DNA of 64,000 nt from assembly GCF_947498015.1 (NCBI RefSeq), contig NZ_CANMIR010000005.1, forward strand, positions 244,924 through 308,923, written 5' to 3'. This document shows, piece by piece, positions 50,044 through 59,897 of this stretch. Position 1 is the stretch's first letter. Every line of letters starts with the position of its first letter. The DNA comes from an uncultured Neptuniibacter sp. (GTDB taxonomy: Bacteria > Pseudomonadota > Gammaproteobacteria > Pseudomonadales > Balneatricaceae). The position numbers and the translations under genes were made by a program. Below the pieces are notes generated by a model. The model saw only the letters and a list, made by a program, of their open reading frames with translations, made no database searches and was not told where the DNA came from.

Positions 50044-51183
50044 ATGGCAGAAGAGTCAGGTCAGGAAAAAACCGAAGATCCCACGCCCAAGCGAATACGG
50101 GAGGCGAGGGAGAAGGGCGATGTTCCCCGATCAAAAGAGTTGACTACGACACTGGTTCTGATGGCAGCGGTGTTCTCTGTCATTATTTTTGGCTCTCAAC
50201 TGGCAAATAGCTTGCTGGGGATGATGGAGAGTAACTTTATTCTCGATCGCCAGGCTATATTCGATACAAATAAAATTTTTTCTCACTTTGGGCTTTCGGC
50301 GCTGGAGGCGCTTAAGGGGTTGGCGGGTGTGTTTGGAACGTTAGTTCTGGCCGCTTTGATTGGCCCTATCGCCTTAGGGGGGTGGAATTTTAGTGGAAAA
50401 TCGATCGCGCCTAAAGGCAGCCGGATTGATCCCTTGGCAGGGATCAAAAGGATGTTTTCACTTAAGTCATTAGTGGAGCTGTTCAAGGCGATAGCAAAAT
50501 TTGCCCTTGTTGGCGGTTTTGCCATTCTGATCCTGTGGACTATTAGAGGGGATATTCTTGCATTAGCGACATTTGAGGCGCGGCCAGCCATCGATGCTGC
50601 TTTAGATATCATTATCTGGGTATTTATGGCGTTGAGTGCTGTGTTGATTCTTGTGGCAATCGTCGATGTGCCGTATCAGCTATACGACTATACCAAAAAG
50701 ATGAAGATGACCCTGCAGGAAGTTAAGGATGAGATGAAGAATACGGAGGGTAAGCCTGAGGTCAAAGGGCGAATACGGCAATTGCAGCGTGAGATTGCTC
50801 AACGTCAGATGATGAAAGATGTGCCTGAGGCGGATGTGGTGATCACCAACCCGACTCACTACGCCGTTGCATTGAAATATGACGCGGAAAACCGAGGGGC
50901 GCCTGTGCTTGTGGCAAAAGGGGCGGATTTTGTCGCATTTAAAATTCGTGAGATAGCTGAAGAGCACGATGTCCCGATTTTGTCGGCACCCCCTCTGGCA
51001 CGTGCTTTATATAATTTCACCGAAATCGATGAAGAGGTGCCTGCCGGGCTGTATATGGCGGTTGCTCAGGTATTGGCATACGTCTTCCAGCTTAAGCGTC
51101 ATAAGCAGCAAGCGGCTGAGAAACCGAGTGATATACAGGTGGATCAACTTCCAATACCAGAAGAGTATCAAGACGACCTGTAA
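50044..51183 (+). CDS. flhB: Flagellar export protein FlhB
   Basis: FlhB controls export specificity through auto-cleavage. The 379-residue protein has four membrane segments in the N-terminal two-thirds and the cytoplasmic domain with the cleavage site N269-P-T-H, at the same number as in E. coli. The N-terminal EDPTPKRIREAREKGDVPRSKEL is the family hallmark. It follows fliR by 12 bases. Confidence 0.96.
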   Translation: MAEESGQEKTEDPTPKRIREAREKGDVPRSKELTTTLVLMAAVFSVIIFGSQLANSLLGMMESNFILDRQAIFDTNKIFSHFGLSALEALKGLAGVFGTLVLAALIGPIALGGWNFSGKSIAPKGSRIDPLAGIKRMFSLKSLVELFKAIAKFALVGGFAILILWTIRGDILALATFEARPAIDAALDIIIWVFMALSAVLILVAIVDVPYQLYDYTKKMKMTLQEVKDEMKNTEGKPEVKGRIRQLQREIAQRQMMKDVPEADVVITNPTHYAVALKYDAENRGAPVLVAKGADFVAFKIREIAEEHDVPILSAPPLARALYNFTEIDEEVPAGLYMAVAQVLAYVFQLKRHKQQAAEKPSDIQVDQLPIPEEYQDDL

Positions 51184-51325
51184 CTGGCGTAATTATTGCA
51201 AAAATAACAAGTTGATGTGGATATGCGTCAAAAAAATAGCGTATTATGGGTGTTCTGCCCTTTGGGTTATCTTTTTAGGCGATTTTAATTTTTATTTGTT
51301 GTTTTTTTGACGGTTTGGTGGCTCG

Positions 51326-53434
51326 GTGGATAGAGCGGTAATTTTTGATAATGTTCGCAGTGCGGGGCGGGGCAATCTCGGTGTCCCTCTGTTGCTGCTT
51401 GTTATCCTGGCGATGGTGACATTGCCGGTACCACCGTTTCTGCTTGATGTTCTGTTTACCTTTAATATTGCCCTGTCCATCGTCGTTTTGTTGGTTTGTG
51501 TCTACTCAAGCCGTCCCCTCGATTTTGCAATCTTTCCCACAATTATCCTGATAGCAACCTTAATGAGGTTGGCTCTTAATGTCGCTTCAACTCGTGTAGT
51601 ACTGCTGTATGGCCATGAAGGGGGGGATGCGGCCGGTAAGGTGATCGAAGCCTTCGGTGAAGTTGTAATCGGGGGCAACTACGTGGTCGGCTTTGTTGTC
51701 TTTATGATTCTGATCATTATTAACTTTGTGGTTGTTACCAAAGGTGCGGGCAGAATCTCAGAGGTGAGTGCCCGTTTTACCCTGGATGCGATGCCGGGTA
51801 AGCAGATGGCCATTGATGCTGATCTCAATGCGGGGCTTATCGGTCAGGAAGAGGCTAAAGCCAGGCGCGAAGATGTAACTCAGGAAGCAGACTTTTATGG
51901 ATCGATGGACGGTGCTTCTAAGTTCGTTCGAGGTGATGCAGTAGCCGGTATCTTAATCCTTGTTATCAACCTGCTTGGTGGGCTTGGCATCGGAATGATG
52001 CAACATGATCTGGATTTTGAAACTGCGATGCGTTTCTACTCGCTGCTTACAATCGGTGATGGTCTTGTCGCTCAGGTGCCTTCACTGCTTTTATCGACTG
52101 CTGCTGCGATAATGGTGACCCGTCAGAATGTATCTCATGATATGGGTAAGCAGGTTATATCGCAGATGTTTGCCTCCCCTAAGGCGCTTGCTGTTGCTGC
52201 GGGTATTTTGACAATAATGGGGATTATTCCTGGTATGCCACATGTCGCATTCCTCTCACTGGCGTTTATCGCAGCGGGCGGAGCGTGGTGGATCTACAGG
52301 CTGAAAACTAAAAAGGCTGTTGAGGAAGAGGAGCAGGCTCGAGAAGAGGCGGAGCTGCCTCAGGATGACGAGTCCGAGAAGCGTGAGCTGGACTGGGATG
52401 ATGTGATGCCCGTGGATATGGTCGGCCTGGAAGTAGGCTATCGTCTGATTCCGATGGTAGACAAAATGCAGGGTGGGCAGTTGCTGAGCCGAATCAAGGG
52501 TGTGCGTAAGAAGCTATCTCAGGACCTGGGTTTTTTGGTGCCTTCAGTGCATATTCGTGACAATCTTGATCTGCTACCTGGCGCATACCGAATTACGCTG
52601 ATGGGCGTGGTTGTAGGTGAGTCAGAGGTTTACCCTGACAGAGAACTTGCGATTAATCCGGGTCAGGTCTTCGGTAAGTTGCAGGGCGTAGAAGTTAAAG
52701 ACCCGGCGTTTGGTTTGGATGCGATATGGATTGAACAGTCGCAGAAAGAGCAGGCTCAGTCGCTTGGATATACAGTGGTTGACGCCTCTACAGTGGTTGC
52801 AACGCATATGAATCAGTTGCTGCAATCGCATGCGCATGAGTTATTGGGGCATGAAGAGGTACAGCAGCTTCTTGATATGCTGACTAAGTCCTCACCTAAA
52901 CTTGTTGAAGAGTTGGTGCCGGCAAAATTATCTTTCAGTATCCTTTTGAAGGTATTGCAGAATCTGCTGATGGAGCAGGTGCCTCTAAAAGATTTCAGAA
53001 CCATTGCTGAGTCGTTGGCTGATGCCGTGAATCGAACTCAGGATCCGCTGGCGCTTACGGCTGCAGTGCGTGTCTCGCTTTCTCGATTGATTGTGCAGAA
53101 TATCAATGGATCGGAATCTGAGCTGCCAGTGATTACGCTGGCCCCTCAATTAGAACAGCTGTTGCTAAACTCTGTTCAGCAGGGACAGGATAACGGATTA
53201 GTGCTTGAGCCTGGGATGGCTGAGCGATTACAAAAATCGTTATCCGAAGCGGCTACACAGCAAGAGATGATGGGGCGGCCTTCGGTATTATTAGTTGCAG
53301 CGCCTGTCAGGCCGCTCATGTCAAAATTTGTCCGATATGGAGAGCATCAGATCAATGTGCTCTCCTACCAGGAGATTCCTGAAAATAAGAAGGTCACCAT
53401 TGTGGCGACAGTTGGAGGTGAAGGTGATGTTTGA
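51326..53434 (+). CDS. flhA: Flagellar export gate protein FlhA
   Basis: FlhA is the large export-gate protein with about eight N-terminal membrane segments and a cytoplasmic substrate-docking domain. The 702-residue protein contains the FHIPEP-type signature region (TRVVLLYGHEGGDAAGKVIEAFGEVVIGGNYVVG, RISEVSARFTLDAMPGKQMAID). The GTG start at 51326 is chosen by family N-terminus. A 142-base gap before it contains GTCAAAAAAATAGC (51227-51240), a weak FleQ-box-like match. Confidence 0.96.
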   Translation: MDRAVIFDNVRSAGRGNLGVPLLLLVILAMVTLPVPPFLLDVLFTFNIALSIVVLLVCVYSSRPLDFAIFPTIILIATLMRLALNVASTRVVLLYGHEGGDAAGKVIEAFGEVVIGGNYVVGFVVFMILIIINFVVVTKGAGRISEVSARFTLDAMPGKQMAIDADLNAGLIGQEEAKARREDVTQEADFYGSMDGASKFVRGDAVAGILILVINLLGGLGIGMMQHDLDFETAMRFYSLLTIGDGLVAQVPSLLLSTAAAIMVTRQNVSHDMGKQVISQMFASPKALAVAAGILTIMGIIPGMPHVAFLSLAFIAAGGAWWIYRLKTKKAVEEEEQAREEAELPQDDESEKRELDWDDVMPVDMVGLEVGYRLIPMVDKMQGGQLLSRIKGVRKKLSQDLGFLVPSVHIRDNLDLLPGAYRITLMGVVVGESEVYPDRELAINPGQVFGKLQGVEVKDPAFGLDAIWIEQSQKEQAQSLGYTVVDASTVVATHMNQLLQSHAHELLGHEEVQQLLDMLTKSSPKLVEELVPAKLSFSILLKVLQNLLMEQVPLKDFRTIAESLADAVNRTQDPLALTAAVRVSLSRLIVQNINGSESELPVITLAPQLEQLLLNSVQQGQDNGLVLEPGMAERLQKSLSEAATQQEMMGRPSVLLVAAPVRPLMSKFVRYGEHQINVLSYQEIPENKKVTIVATVGGEGDV

Positions 53435-53476
53435 TTGCGCTTCAGCTAAGTCGTGGATGGCCGATAAGGAATTATT

Positions 53477-54916
53477 ATGAAGGTTAAACGTTTTTTTGCG
53501 CCGGATATGCGCCAAGCGATGCGAAGAGTCAGAGATGAGATCGGTCCTGATGCTGTCATTATCTCTAACCATAGGGTTGCGGGTGGTGTAGAGGTCGTGG
53601 CTGCTCATGAGAATGATTATGAGATGGCCCAGCAGGAGTTTTCTACCGCTAAGACGAGTGTGGATAAGCGTCAGGAGCAGATTAACGTTTTAACCGGTGG
53701 GCAGGGAAGCGGTCTGTCACAAGAGTTACAGAAAGCGCGAATGCAGATTGCAGAAGCTCAGCAGCAGTCTAGTCAAAATATTGGCGGTGCGCATGTCAAT
53801 AAGCAGATTGAGCAGACTGATGAAGACCTCCGCGCGATACTCTCTTCGCTTAAAGAGCGGCAAAAGAGAAAGGCGAATGAAGCGCATCAGAATTTTATGC
53901 GTGGTTCAGCAGGAGATGAGGTCGATAACTTTGCTGTTGACCTCGGCGAAGAGCTAGCTGCTTCCATTCCTCCACCCATACCTACCCCTAAACGTCCTGA
54001 AAATGATCAGTTGATTAAGTCAATGCAGGATGAGATTGCACAACTTAAAAATCTGCTCAGTCAGCAGGTGCTGAGTGCAAATACAGTTTCAGCACCTGAA
54101 AAACCGCCGTTGCAGAAAAAACTTGAGCTGTTAGGCGTTAGTGAAAAATTATCGACTCACCTGGTGGCAACGCAAGAAGTGGGGCTGCCCACGGATAAGG
54201 CATGGAAGCATGCGCTGACTCGACTATCAGATTCTATTCCTGTCACGGGAGAGGATTTTATTGAACGTGGCGGAATGATTGCGTTTGTCGGGCCTACGGG
54301 TGTAGGTAAAACGACCACAATTGGTAAATTGGCAGCCCGTTATGTACTGAAATATGGAAGCTCCAGCCTGGCTTTGGTGACAACCGATACCTACCGAATT
54401 GCAGCGCATGAACAGTTAAGAACATTTGGCCGGATCCTTGATGTGCCGGTACGGGTTGTTGATGAGCGTAATGGCCTGGATGAGGTGCTTCATTCTTTGC
54501 GTAATAAAAGGTTGGTGCTGATTGATACCGCGGGCTTGAATGCGCAGGAGCCTCACAGTCAGGCTCAGCTTGAGATGCTGGGAAGTGTCACTTTGCGTTT
54601 GAAGAAGCTGCTAGTGGTTTCCTGTAGTAGTCAACGACGGGTTGTTGAGCAGGCATTTAATGCATATCAGGGCTTGGGTTTGAATGGCTGTGTGCTCAGT
54701 AAGATGGATGAGTCAGGCAGTTTGGGTGAGGCGATCTCCTTAATTGTTGAAAAACGCTTGCCTGTTACATATGTAACGGATGGCCAGCGGATTCCTGATG
54801 ATCTGAATATTGCTCAAAAACATGATCTGGTCAGTCGGGCTGTGATTACGGCTCAACGAGCTATTGAGGCTGAGAAAAAATCATCAGCGCTCGATTCAAT
54901 ATATAAAACGGGTTAA
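53477..54916 (+). CDS. flhF: Signal-recognition-type GTPase FlhF
   Basis: FlhF sets the site (pole) and start of flagellar assembly. The 479-residue protein has the basic/disordered B domain (about 1-180), N domain and SRP-type G domain with GPTGVGKTTTIGKL (about 272-285), DTAGL and SKMDESGSLG. Together with FlhG it determines polar flagellum number in Vibrio and Pseudomonas. It overlaps flhG by 1 base. Confidence 0.95.
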   Translation: MKVKRFFAPDMRQAMRRVRDEIGPDAVIISNHRVAGGVEVVAAHENDYEMAQQEFSTAKTSVDKRQEQINVLTGGQGSGLSQELQKARMQIAEAQQQSSQNIGGAHVNKQIEQTDEDLRAILSSLKERQKRKANEAHQNFMRGSAGDEVDNFAVDLGEELAASIPPPIPTPKRPENDQLIKSMQDEIAQLKNLLSQQVLSANTVSAPEKPPLQKKLELLGVSEKLSTHLVATQEVGLPTDKAWKHALTRLSDSIPVTGEDFIERGGMIAFVGPTGVGKTTTIGKLAARYVLKYGSSSLALVTTDTYRIAAHEQLRTFGRILDVPVRVVDERNGLDEVLHSLRNKRLVLIDTAGLNAQEPHSQAQLEMLGSVTLRLKKLLVVSCSSQRRVVEQAFNAYQGLGLNGCVLSKMDESGSLGEAISLIVEKRLPVTYVTDGQRIPDDLNIAQKHDLVSRAVITAQRAIEAEKKSSALDSIYKTG

Positions 54917-55758
54917 TGGCGGAAAGCGTAATGAATCAACATAAACCCGTTAAGGTAATTGCGGTTACAGGCGGCAAGGGCGGTGTAGGGAAGACGAATG
55001 TGTCGGTGAATCTGGCATTGGCTCTTGGAGATCTAGGGCAGAAATCAATCCTGATGGATGCCGATTTAGGATTGGCAAATGTCGACGTGATGCTGGGATT
55101 GCGACCGAAAAAGACGATTGCAGATGTGTTGGATGGCGATTGTGGTTTAAAAGATATCCTGCTTGATGTTGATGATAATCTTAGGATCGTACCTGCATCT
55201 TCAGGCACTCAGGAGATGACCGCGCTCTCTGCTCATGAGCATGCTGAATTGATCCACGCCTTTAATGAAGTGGCTGATGAGATTGATGTTTTACTCATCG
55301 ATACTGCAGCGGGAATCTCAGATTCCGTTGTAAGCTTTGTTAAAGCTGCGCAGGAGGTGTTGGTCGTTGTCTGTGACGAGCCTACCTCCATTACAGATGC
55401 CTATGCGTTAATAAAATTGTTAAATCGTGATTATAAAATGACGCGTTTCCGAGTGCTGGCTAATATGGTCAGAAGTGAGCAGGAAGGGCGGAATATGTTT
55501 GGTAAATTGCTCACAGTTACCGACCGCTTTCTCGATGTCACTCTTCAATATGTGGGATCAATCCCTTATGATGAAAACGTGCGTAAGGCTGTTCAGCGTC
55601 AAGTTGCTGTTTTAAAAGCTTTTCCAAAGAGTAAAGTCTCCTTGGCATATCGCCAATTAGCGAATAAAGTAAATGGGTGGCCTGTGCAAACTGTGCCCCG
55701 TGGACATTTAGAATTTTTTGTTGAGCGGCTTGTTCAGGGAGCGCGCCCATCGGATTGA
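54916..55758 (+). CDS. flhG: Flagellar number regulator FlhG/FleN (MinD-like)
   Basis: FlhG/FleN is a MinD-family ATPase that limits flagella to one and restrains FleQ. The 280-residue protein has the deviant Walker A KGGVGKTN (residues 15-22), the MDADLGLANVDVMLGL switch region and the C-terminal membrane-targeting helix region. The first residues MAESVMNQ precede the core. It forms a pair with flhF and lies upstream of fliA. Confidence 0.95.
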   Translation: MAESVMNQHKPVKVIAVTGGKGGVGKTNVSVNLALALGDLGQKSILMDADLGLANVDVMLGLRPKKTIADVLDGDCGLKDILLDVDDNLRIVPASSGTQEMTALSAHEHAELIHAFNEVADEIDVLLIDTAAGISDSVVSFVKAAQEVLVVVCDEPTSITDAYALIKLLNRDYKMTRFRVLANMVRSEQEGRNMFGKLLTVTDRFLDVTLQYVGSIPYDENVRKAVQRQVAVLKAFPKSKVSLAYRQLANKVNGWPVQTVPRGHLEFFVERLVQGARPSD

Positions 55759-55771
55759 CAGTAGAGGCGGT

Positions 55772-56482
55772 ATGTACAACCAGCTGCAATTACAATCGAG
55801 TGAAGAGCTGATCGAGCAGTATGCGCCGCTAGTCAAACGGATTGCACATCATCTTATGGCTCGCCTGCCGTCTACTGTGGTTTTGGATGACCTGATTCAG
55901 TCTGGAATGATTGGCCTTTTGGAGGCTGCAAAGAAATATGATGCCTCGAAAGGGGCAAGTTTCGAGACCTACGCCGGAATCCGCATTCGGGGTTCCATCA
56001 TTGATGAGGTTCGCAGGGGAGATTGGACTCCGCGATCTGTCCACCGTAATAGTCGCCGTGTGACTGAAGCTATTCAGCAGGTAGAATCCCGTACTGGACG
56101 AGATGCAACCGACTCCGAGGTGGCTCGTGAGATGGGAATCAGTGTCGACGATTATCACAGTTTGCTGAAAGATTCGCAGGACAGCCGGCTGTTCAGTTTT
56201 GAGGAGATGGTTAACCCTCATCATGAGGGGCCGGGTGAAGCGTTTGCAAACGATGATCCGGGGCCTAATCAAAATTTTGAGCGTGAATCGTTTATTCGTG
56301 CGTTGAGTTCAGCCATAGATAATCTTCCTGAGAGGGAAAAATTAGTTTTGGCACTCTATTATGATGAGGAGTTGAATCTCAAAGAGATAGGTCAGGTATT
56401 AGGTGTAAGTGAGTCACGAGTCAGTCAGATACATAGCCAGGCAGCGCTCAGGCTTCGTTCCCGGCTGAGTGACTGGCAGTAA
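55772..56482 (+). CDS. fliA: Flagellar sigma factor FliA (sigma-28)
   Basis: FliA directs transcription of late flagellar and chemotaxis genes. The 236-residue protein has sigma regions 2 (SGMIGLLEAAKKYDASKGASFETYAGIRIRGSIIDEVRRGDW), 3 and 4 (NLKEIGQVLGVSESRVSQIHSQAALRLR). The frame opens 54 bases earlier, but GAGGCGGT directly before ATG 55772 and the family N-terminus fix the start there. FlgM is not in the window. Confidence 0.95.
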   Translation: MYNQLQLQSSEELIEQYAPLVKRIAHHLMARLPSTVVLDDLIQSGMIGLLEAAKKYDASKGASFETYAGIRIRGSIIDEVRRGDWTPRSVHRNSRRVTEAIQQVESRTGRDATDSEVAREMGISVDDYHSLLKDSQDSRLFSFEEMVNPHHEGPGEAFANDDPGPNQNFERESFIRALSSAIDNLPEREKLVLALYYDEELNLKEIGQVLGVSESRVSQIHSQAALRLRSRLSDWQ

Positions 56483-56488
56483 TTGGAG

Positions 56489-56532
56489 TTGACTAGACTC
56501 AACGTAATTGAAGTAATTTAGTGTAGACTCAA
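56489..56532 (+). promoter_or_regulatory. cheY promoter region with direct repeats
   Basis: TTGACT (56489-56494) and AGTAAT (56512-56517) are 17 bases apart. The 9-mer TAGACTCAA occurs at 56494-56502 and 56524-56532, exactly 30 bases (about three helical turns) apart, resembling paired operator half-sites. No FliA-type promoter was recognised. Confidence 0.4.
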
Positions 56533-56562
56533 AAAGTTGCGTAGTTCTAACGGGAGGCTGTC

Positions 56563-56946
56563 TTGAATAAAGACATGAAAATTCTTGTTGTAGATGATTT
56601 TTCTACAATGAGACGAATTATAAAAAATCTATTACGCGATCTGGGTATGACAAATGTCCAGGAAGCGGATGATGGTCAGACCGCTTTGCCAATTCTCAAG
56701 CAGGGTGGAATTGACTTTCTGGTAACTGACTGGAATATGCCGGGCATGACGGGCATTGATCTGTTGAAAGAGGTGCGTGCTGATCCTAACCTGGCGCATA
56801 TGCCGGTTTTGATGGTCACGGCAGAGGCTAAGAAAGAACAGATTATCGCTGCTGCACAGGCGGGGGTTAACGGTTATGTAGTTAAGCCTTTTACCGCTGC
56901 AGTACTTAAGGAAAAGATCGATAAGATCTTCGAACGCCTGGGTTAA
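56563..56946 (+). CDS. cheY: Chemotaxis response regulator CheY
   Basis: CheY carries the signal from CheA to FliM. The 127-residue receiver has Asp11/Asp12, phosphate acceptor Asp56 (VTDWNMPG), Thr/Ala region TAEAKK and Lys in VVKPF. GGGAGG lies 5-6 bases before TTG 56563, supporting the TTG start over ATG 56575. It heads cheYZAB. Confidence 0.96.
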   Translation: MNKDMKILVVDDFSTMRRIIKNLLRDLGMTNVQEADDGQTALPILKQGGIDFLVTDWNMPGMTGIDLLKEVRADPNLAHMPVLMVTAEAKKEQIIAAAQAGVNGYVVKPFTAAVLKEKIDKIFERLG

Positions 56947-56966
56947 CAGAGTAAGGTCGGTTTGTA

Positions 56967-57764
56967 ATGATTTCAGTAACAGGCAAGGGCTCGGAGCATT
57001 TTGAAACAGAATTGCAATCAAAAGCGCAGGAACTTGTTTCTGTACTGAATGAGGGCGATCTGTCCAGTGCCATGGATATAATTCATGAACTTCATGAATT
57101 CAGACATAAAACATTCTTTTCGGAAGTTGGGTACCTCACCCGGGGACTGCATGAAGCGATAAAAGCATTTTCCAATGAGTTGGGTGCAGGGCTTCAGATG
57201 GGGGATGAAACCGCTGCTGAAGAAGCGGATGCAGCAGATCGTCTGAATTATGTGATTGAAGTTACGGAAAAAAATGCACATGAGACAATGGATCGTGTGG
57301 ATAAAGCGTTAGCTCTGGTTGATAAATTAGATTCACAAAGTGAGCGCTTCAAAGACCTTCTGTTACTGGTGGGCCAGCTTGAGAAAGAGCATGACTCGCT
57401 CAATGGCGTCTATGATCGTACCTGCGCCGTGAAAGAGGAATCTGAGAAAACTATCGGGGTATTGCGTACCGAATTAACAGATATCGTTGTTTCGCAAAGT
57501 TATCAGGATATTACAGGGCAATTAATTCGTCGTGTGATTAATCTGGTAACTAATGTTGAGACTCACCTGATTAGCTTGATGGAGATGGCTGCTAAGGTTG
57601 AAAAGCTCTCGGGAATAGAGGTACAGCCGGGCTCTCAGGAAGTTGCAAAAACTAATAAAAAGAATCCTATTCAGGCTGAAGGTCCGCAGGTTAATAAAGA
57701 CAGCGCTGACGTTGTTAGTAACCAGGATGAAGTTGATGACTTGTTATCCAGTCTGGGTTTTTAA
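56967..57764 (+). CDS. cheZ: CheY-P phosphatase CheZ
   Basis: CheZ dephosphorylates CheY-P. The 265-residue protein is a long four-helix-bundle dimer with catalytic motif SYQDITGQ (Asp181, Gln185, matching Asp143/Gln147 of E. coli) and a C-terminal CheY-binding peptide NQDEVDDLLSSLGF linked by a flexible tail. That peptide matches motifs in FliM and the CheA linker of this window. Confidence 0.95.
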   Translation: MISVTGKGSEHFETELQSKAQELVSVLNEGDLSSAMDIIHELHEFRHKTFFSEVGYLTRGLHEAIKAFSNELGAGLQMGDETAAEEADAADRLNYVIEVTEKNAHETMDRVDKALALVDKLDSQSERFKDLLLLVGQLEKEHDSLNGVYDRTCAVKEESEKTIGVLRTELTDIVVSQSYQDITGQLIRRVINLVTNVETHLISLMEMAAKVEKLSGIEVQPGSQEVAKTNKKNPIQAEGPQVNKDSADVVSNQDEVDDLLSSLGF

Positions 57765-57776
57765 GAGGAGCGCCAT

Positions 57777-59873
57777 ATGAGTTTGGATGTGGATCAGGAG
57801 ATTCTTGAGGACTTTCTTGTTGAGGCAGGAGAAATTCTTGAGCAATTGTCTGAGCAGTTGGTCGATCTGGAGCAGCGTCCGGATGACAGTGATCTGCTAA
57901 ATGCCATTTTCCGTGGTTTCCATACGGTTAAAGGTGGAGCAGGTTTCTTACAGCTTGATCCGATGGTGGATTGCTGTCATAAGGCAGAAAACCTTTTCGA
58001 CATGCTGCGTAACGGCGAGATTAAAGTATCCCCAGAGCTGATGGATGTTGTTTTACAGGCTCTGGATACCGTCAATGTTATGTTTGATGCTGTACGTGCT
58101 GGTTTGGAACCGGAAAATGCGGATCCACAGTTGATTGGCGCCCTGACTGCGTTTACCGATGGTACTGCTCCAGTCGCTGAAGAAACGCCAGCGGCTGTTG
58201 TGCCTGAGCCAGCTCCAGCCGTAATAGATAAGCCTGTAACAGAAGCGGGTGATCGCTCCAATGATGAATTTGATATGTTGTTGGGTGATCTGGGCGGCGG
58301 AACCGCTCCGGTTGTAGAAGCTGATGACGGCTTGATTACTGAAGATGAATTCGATGCGCTGCTAGATGAGTTGCATGGTGTGGGTAAAGGCCCTAGCGCA
58401 GATGTTGTCGCCACTAAAGCGCCAGCTAGTTCAGAAGCTCCAGCCTCTGCCGGAAATGAAGATCTGATCACCGAAGATGAGTTTGAAGCGCTTCTGGATG
58501 AGTTGCAATCTCAAGGCAAAGGCGCGTTTTCTGCCCCAGCAGCAGTTCCGGCACCGGCACCGGCTCCTACGCCAGCCCCGGCACCTGAACCAAAAGCTGC
58601 TCCAGCGCCAGTAGTACAGCCGAAAGCTGCATCTCCGGTACCTGTTGAAGCTAAAGAGAGTGCTGCTGCGGCTGCTGTTAAAGCTGCTCATCAACAGGCG
58701 AAGCCCCAGGCTGAAAGTAATGTGCGTGTCGATACGCGCTTACTCGACAAAATTATGAACATGGTTGGTGAACTCGTTCTGGTTCGAAACCGACTTGTCC
58801 GTCTCGGGGTTACCCGCGAAGATGAGGAGATGGCTAAGGCGTTAGGTACGTTGGATATGGTAACGGCAGATCTTCAGATGTCTGTTATGAAAACCCGTAT
58901 GCAGCCGGTTAAAAAAGTGTTTGGCCGTTTCCCTCGATTGATTCGTGACCTTTCCCGTAATCTTAAGAAAGAGATCCGTCTGGAGCTCCGAGGGGAGGAG
59001 ACCGATCTGGATAAAAACCTGGTTGAAGCGCTGGCGGATCCTTTGATTCACTTGGTCCGTAATGCAGTTGACCACGGAATAGAATCACCGGATGTTCGCG
59101 AAGCAGCAGGTAAGCCGCGAGAAGGTCATGTCTTGCTATCTGCAGAGCAGGAAGGTGACCATATCCTACTGATTATTCAGGATGATGGCGCAGGCATGGA
59201 CGCGGAGAAACTGCGTAACCTGGCGATAGAAAGAGGCATGATGGATGCTGAAGCTGCACGCCGTCTGACAGAGCAGGAATGTTTTAACCTGATTTTTGCT
59301 GCTGGCTTTTCCACGAAAAAAGAGATCTCTGATGTCTCAGGTCGTGGTGTTGGCATGGATGTGGTTAAGACGAAGATCACACAGTTGAATGGTACTCTGA
59401 ACATCGATTCTGTAATCGGTCAGGGATCCAGGATCGCGATCCAGGTGCCGTTGACACTGGCGATTATGCCAACATTGATGGTTATTCTAGAAGATCAGGC
59501 GTTTGCATTACCATTGGTGAATGTAAATGAGATATTTAACCTGGATCTGACTAAGACCAACATTGTTGATGGGCAACAAGTGATCATCGTTCGAGATCAG
59601 GCGCTGCCTCTTTTCCATCTTAAACGATGGTTGATCGATGGACAGCAGTCCGCTGATCTGCCTGAGCAGGGACATGTTGTGATCGTAACAGTTGGAACCC
59701 AACGAGTTGGGTTCGTGGTGGATCAGCTGGTGGGTCAGGAAGAGGTTGTGATTAAACCTTTAGGTACAATCTTGCATGGAACGCCTGGGTTATCCGGTGC
59801 AACTATTACCGGTGATGGCCGTATTGCGTTGATTATTGATATCCCAAATCTTCTGAAACATTACGCTTCCTGA
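57777..59873 (+). CDS. cheA: Chemotaxis histidine kinase CheA with a repeated motif linker
   Basis: The 698-residue kinase has an N-terminal HPt domain with phospho-His49 (FRGFHTVKGGAG), a long Pro/Ala/Glu-rich linker, then dimerisation (about 325-385), ATPase (LVRNAVDHGIE, DDGAGMD, GRGVGMDVV) and CheW-like domains. There is no folded P2 domain. Instead the linker carries three acidic motifs: SNDEFDMLLGDL (161-172), TEDEFDALLDEL (188-199) and TEDEFEALLDEL (232-243), which resemble the CheY-binding ends of CheZ and FliM. These may replace P2 as CheY/CheB docking sites. The linker's Pro-Ala stretches could stall ribosomes and depend on EF-P. Confidence 0.94.
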   Translation: MSLDVDQEILEDFLVEAGEILEQLSEQLVDLEQRPDDSDLLNAIFRGFHTVKGGAGFLQLDPMVDCCHKAENLFDMLRNGEIKVSPELMDVVLQALDTVNVMFDAVRAGLEPENADPQLIGALTAFTDGTAPVAEETPAAVVPEPAPAVIDKPVTEAGDRSNDEFDMLLGDLGGGTAPVVEADDGLITEDEFDALLDELHGVGKGPSADVVATKAPASSEAPASAGNEDLITEDEFEALLDELQSQGKGAFSAPAAVPAPAPAPTPAPAPEPKAAPAPVVQPKAASPVPVEAKESAAAAAVKAAHQQAKPQAESNVRVDTRLLDKIMNMVGELVLVRNRLVRLGVTREDEEMAKALGTLDMVTADLQMSVMKTRMQPVKKVFGRFPRLIRDLSRNLKKEIRLELRGEETDLDKNLVEALADPLIHLVRNAVDHGIESPDVREAAGKPREGHVLLSAEQEGDHILLIIQDDGAGMDAEKLRNLAIERGMMDAEAARRLTEQECFNLIFAAGFSTKKEISDVSGRGVGMDVVKTKITQLNGTLNIDSVIGQGSRIAIQVPLTLAIMPTLMVILEDQAFALPLVNVNEIFNLDLTKTNIVDGQQVIIVRDQALPLFHLKRWLIDGQQSADLPEQGHVVIVTVGTQRVGFVVDQLVGQEEVVIKPLGTILHGTPGLSGATITGDGRIALIIDIPNLLKHYAS

Positions 59874-59897
59874 TGGCGCGTGATGGGAGAGTAATTG

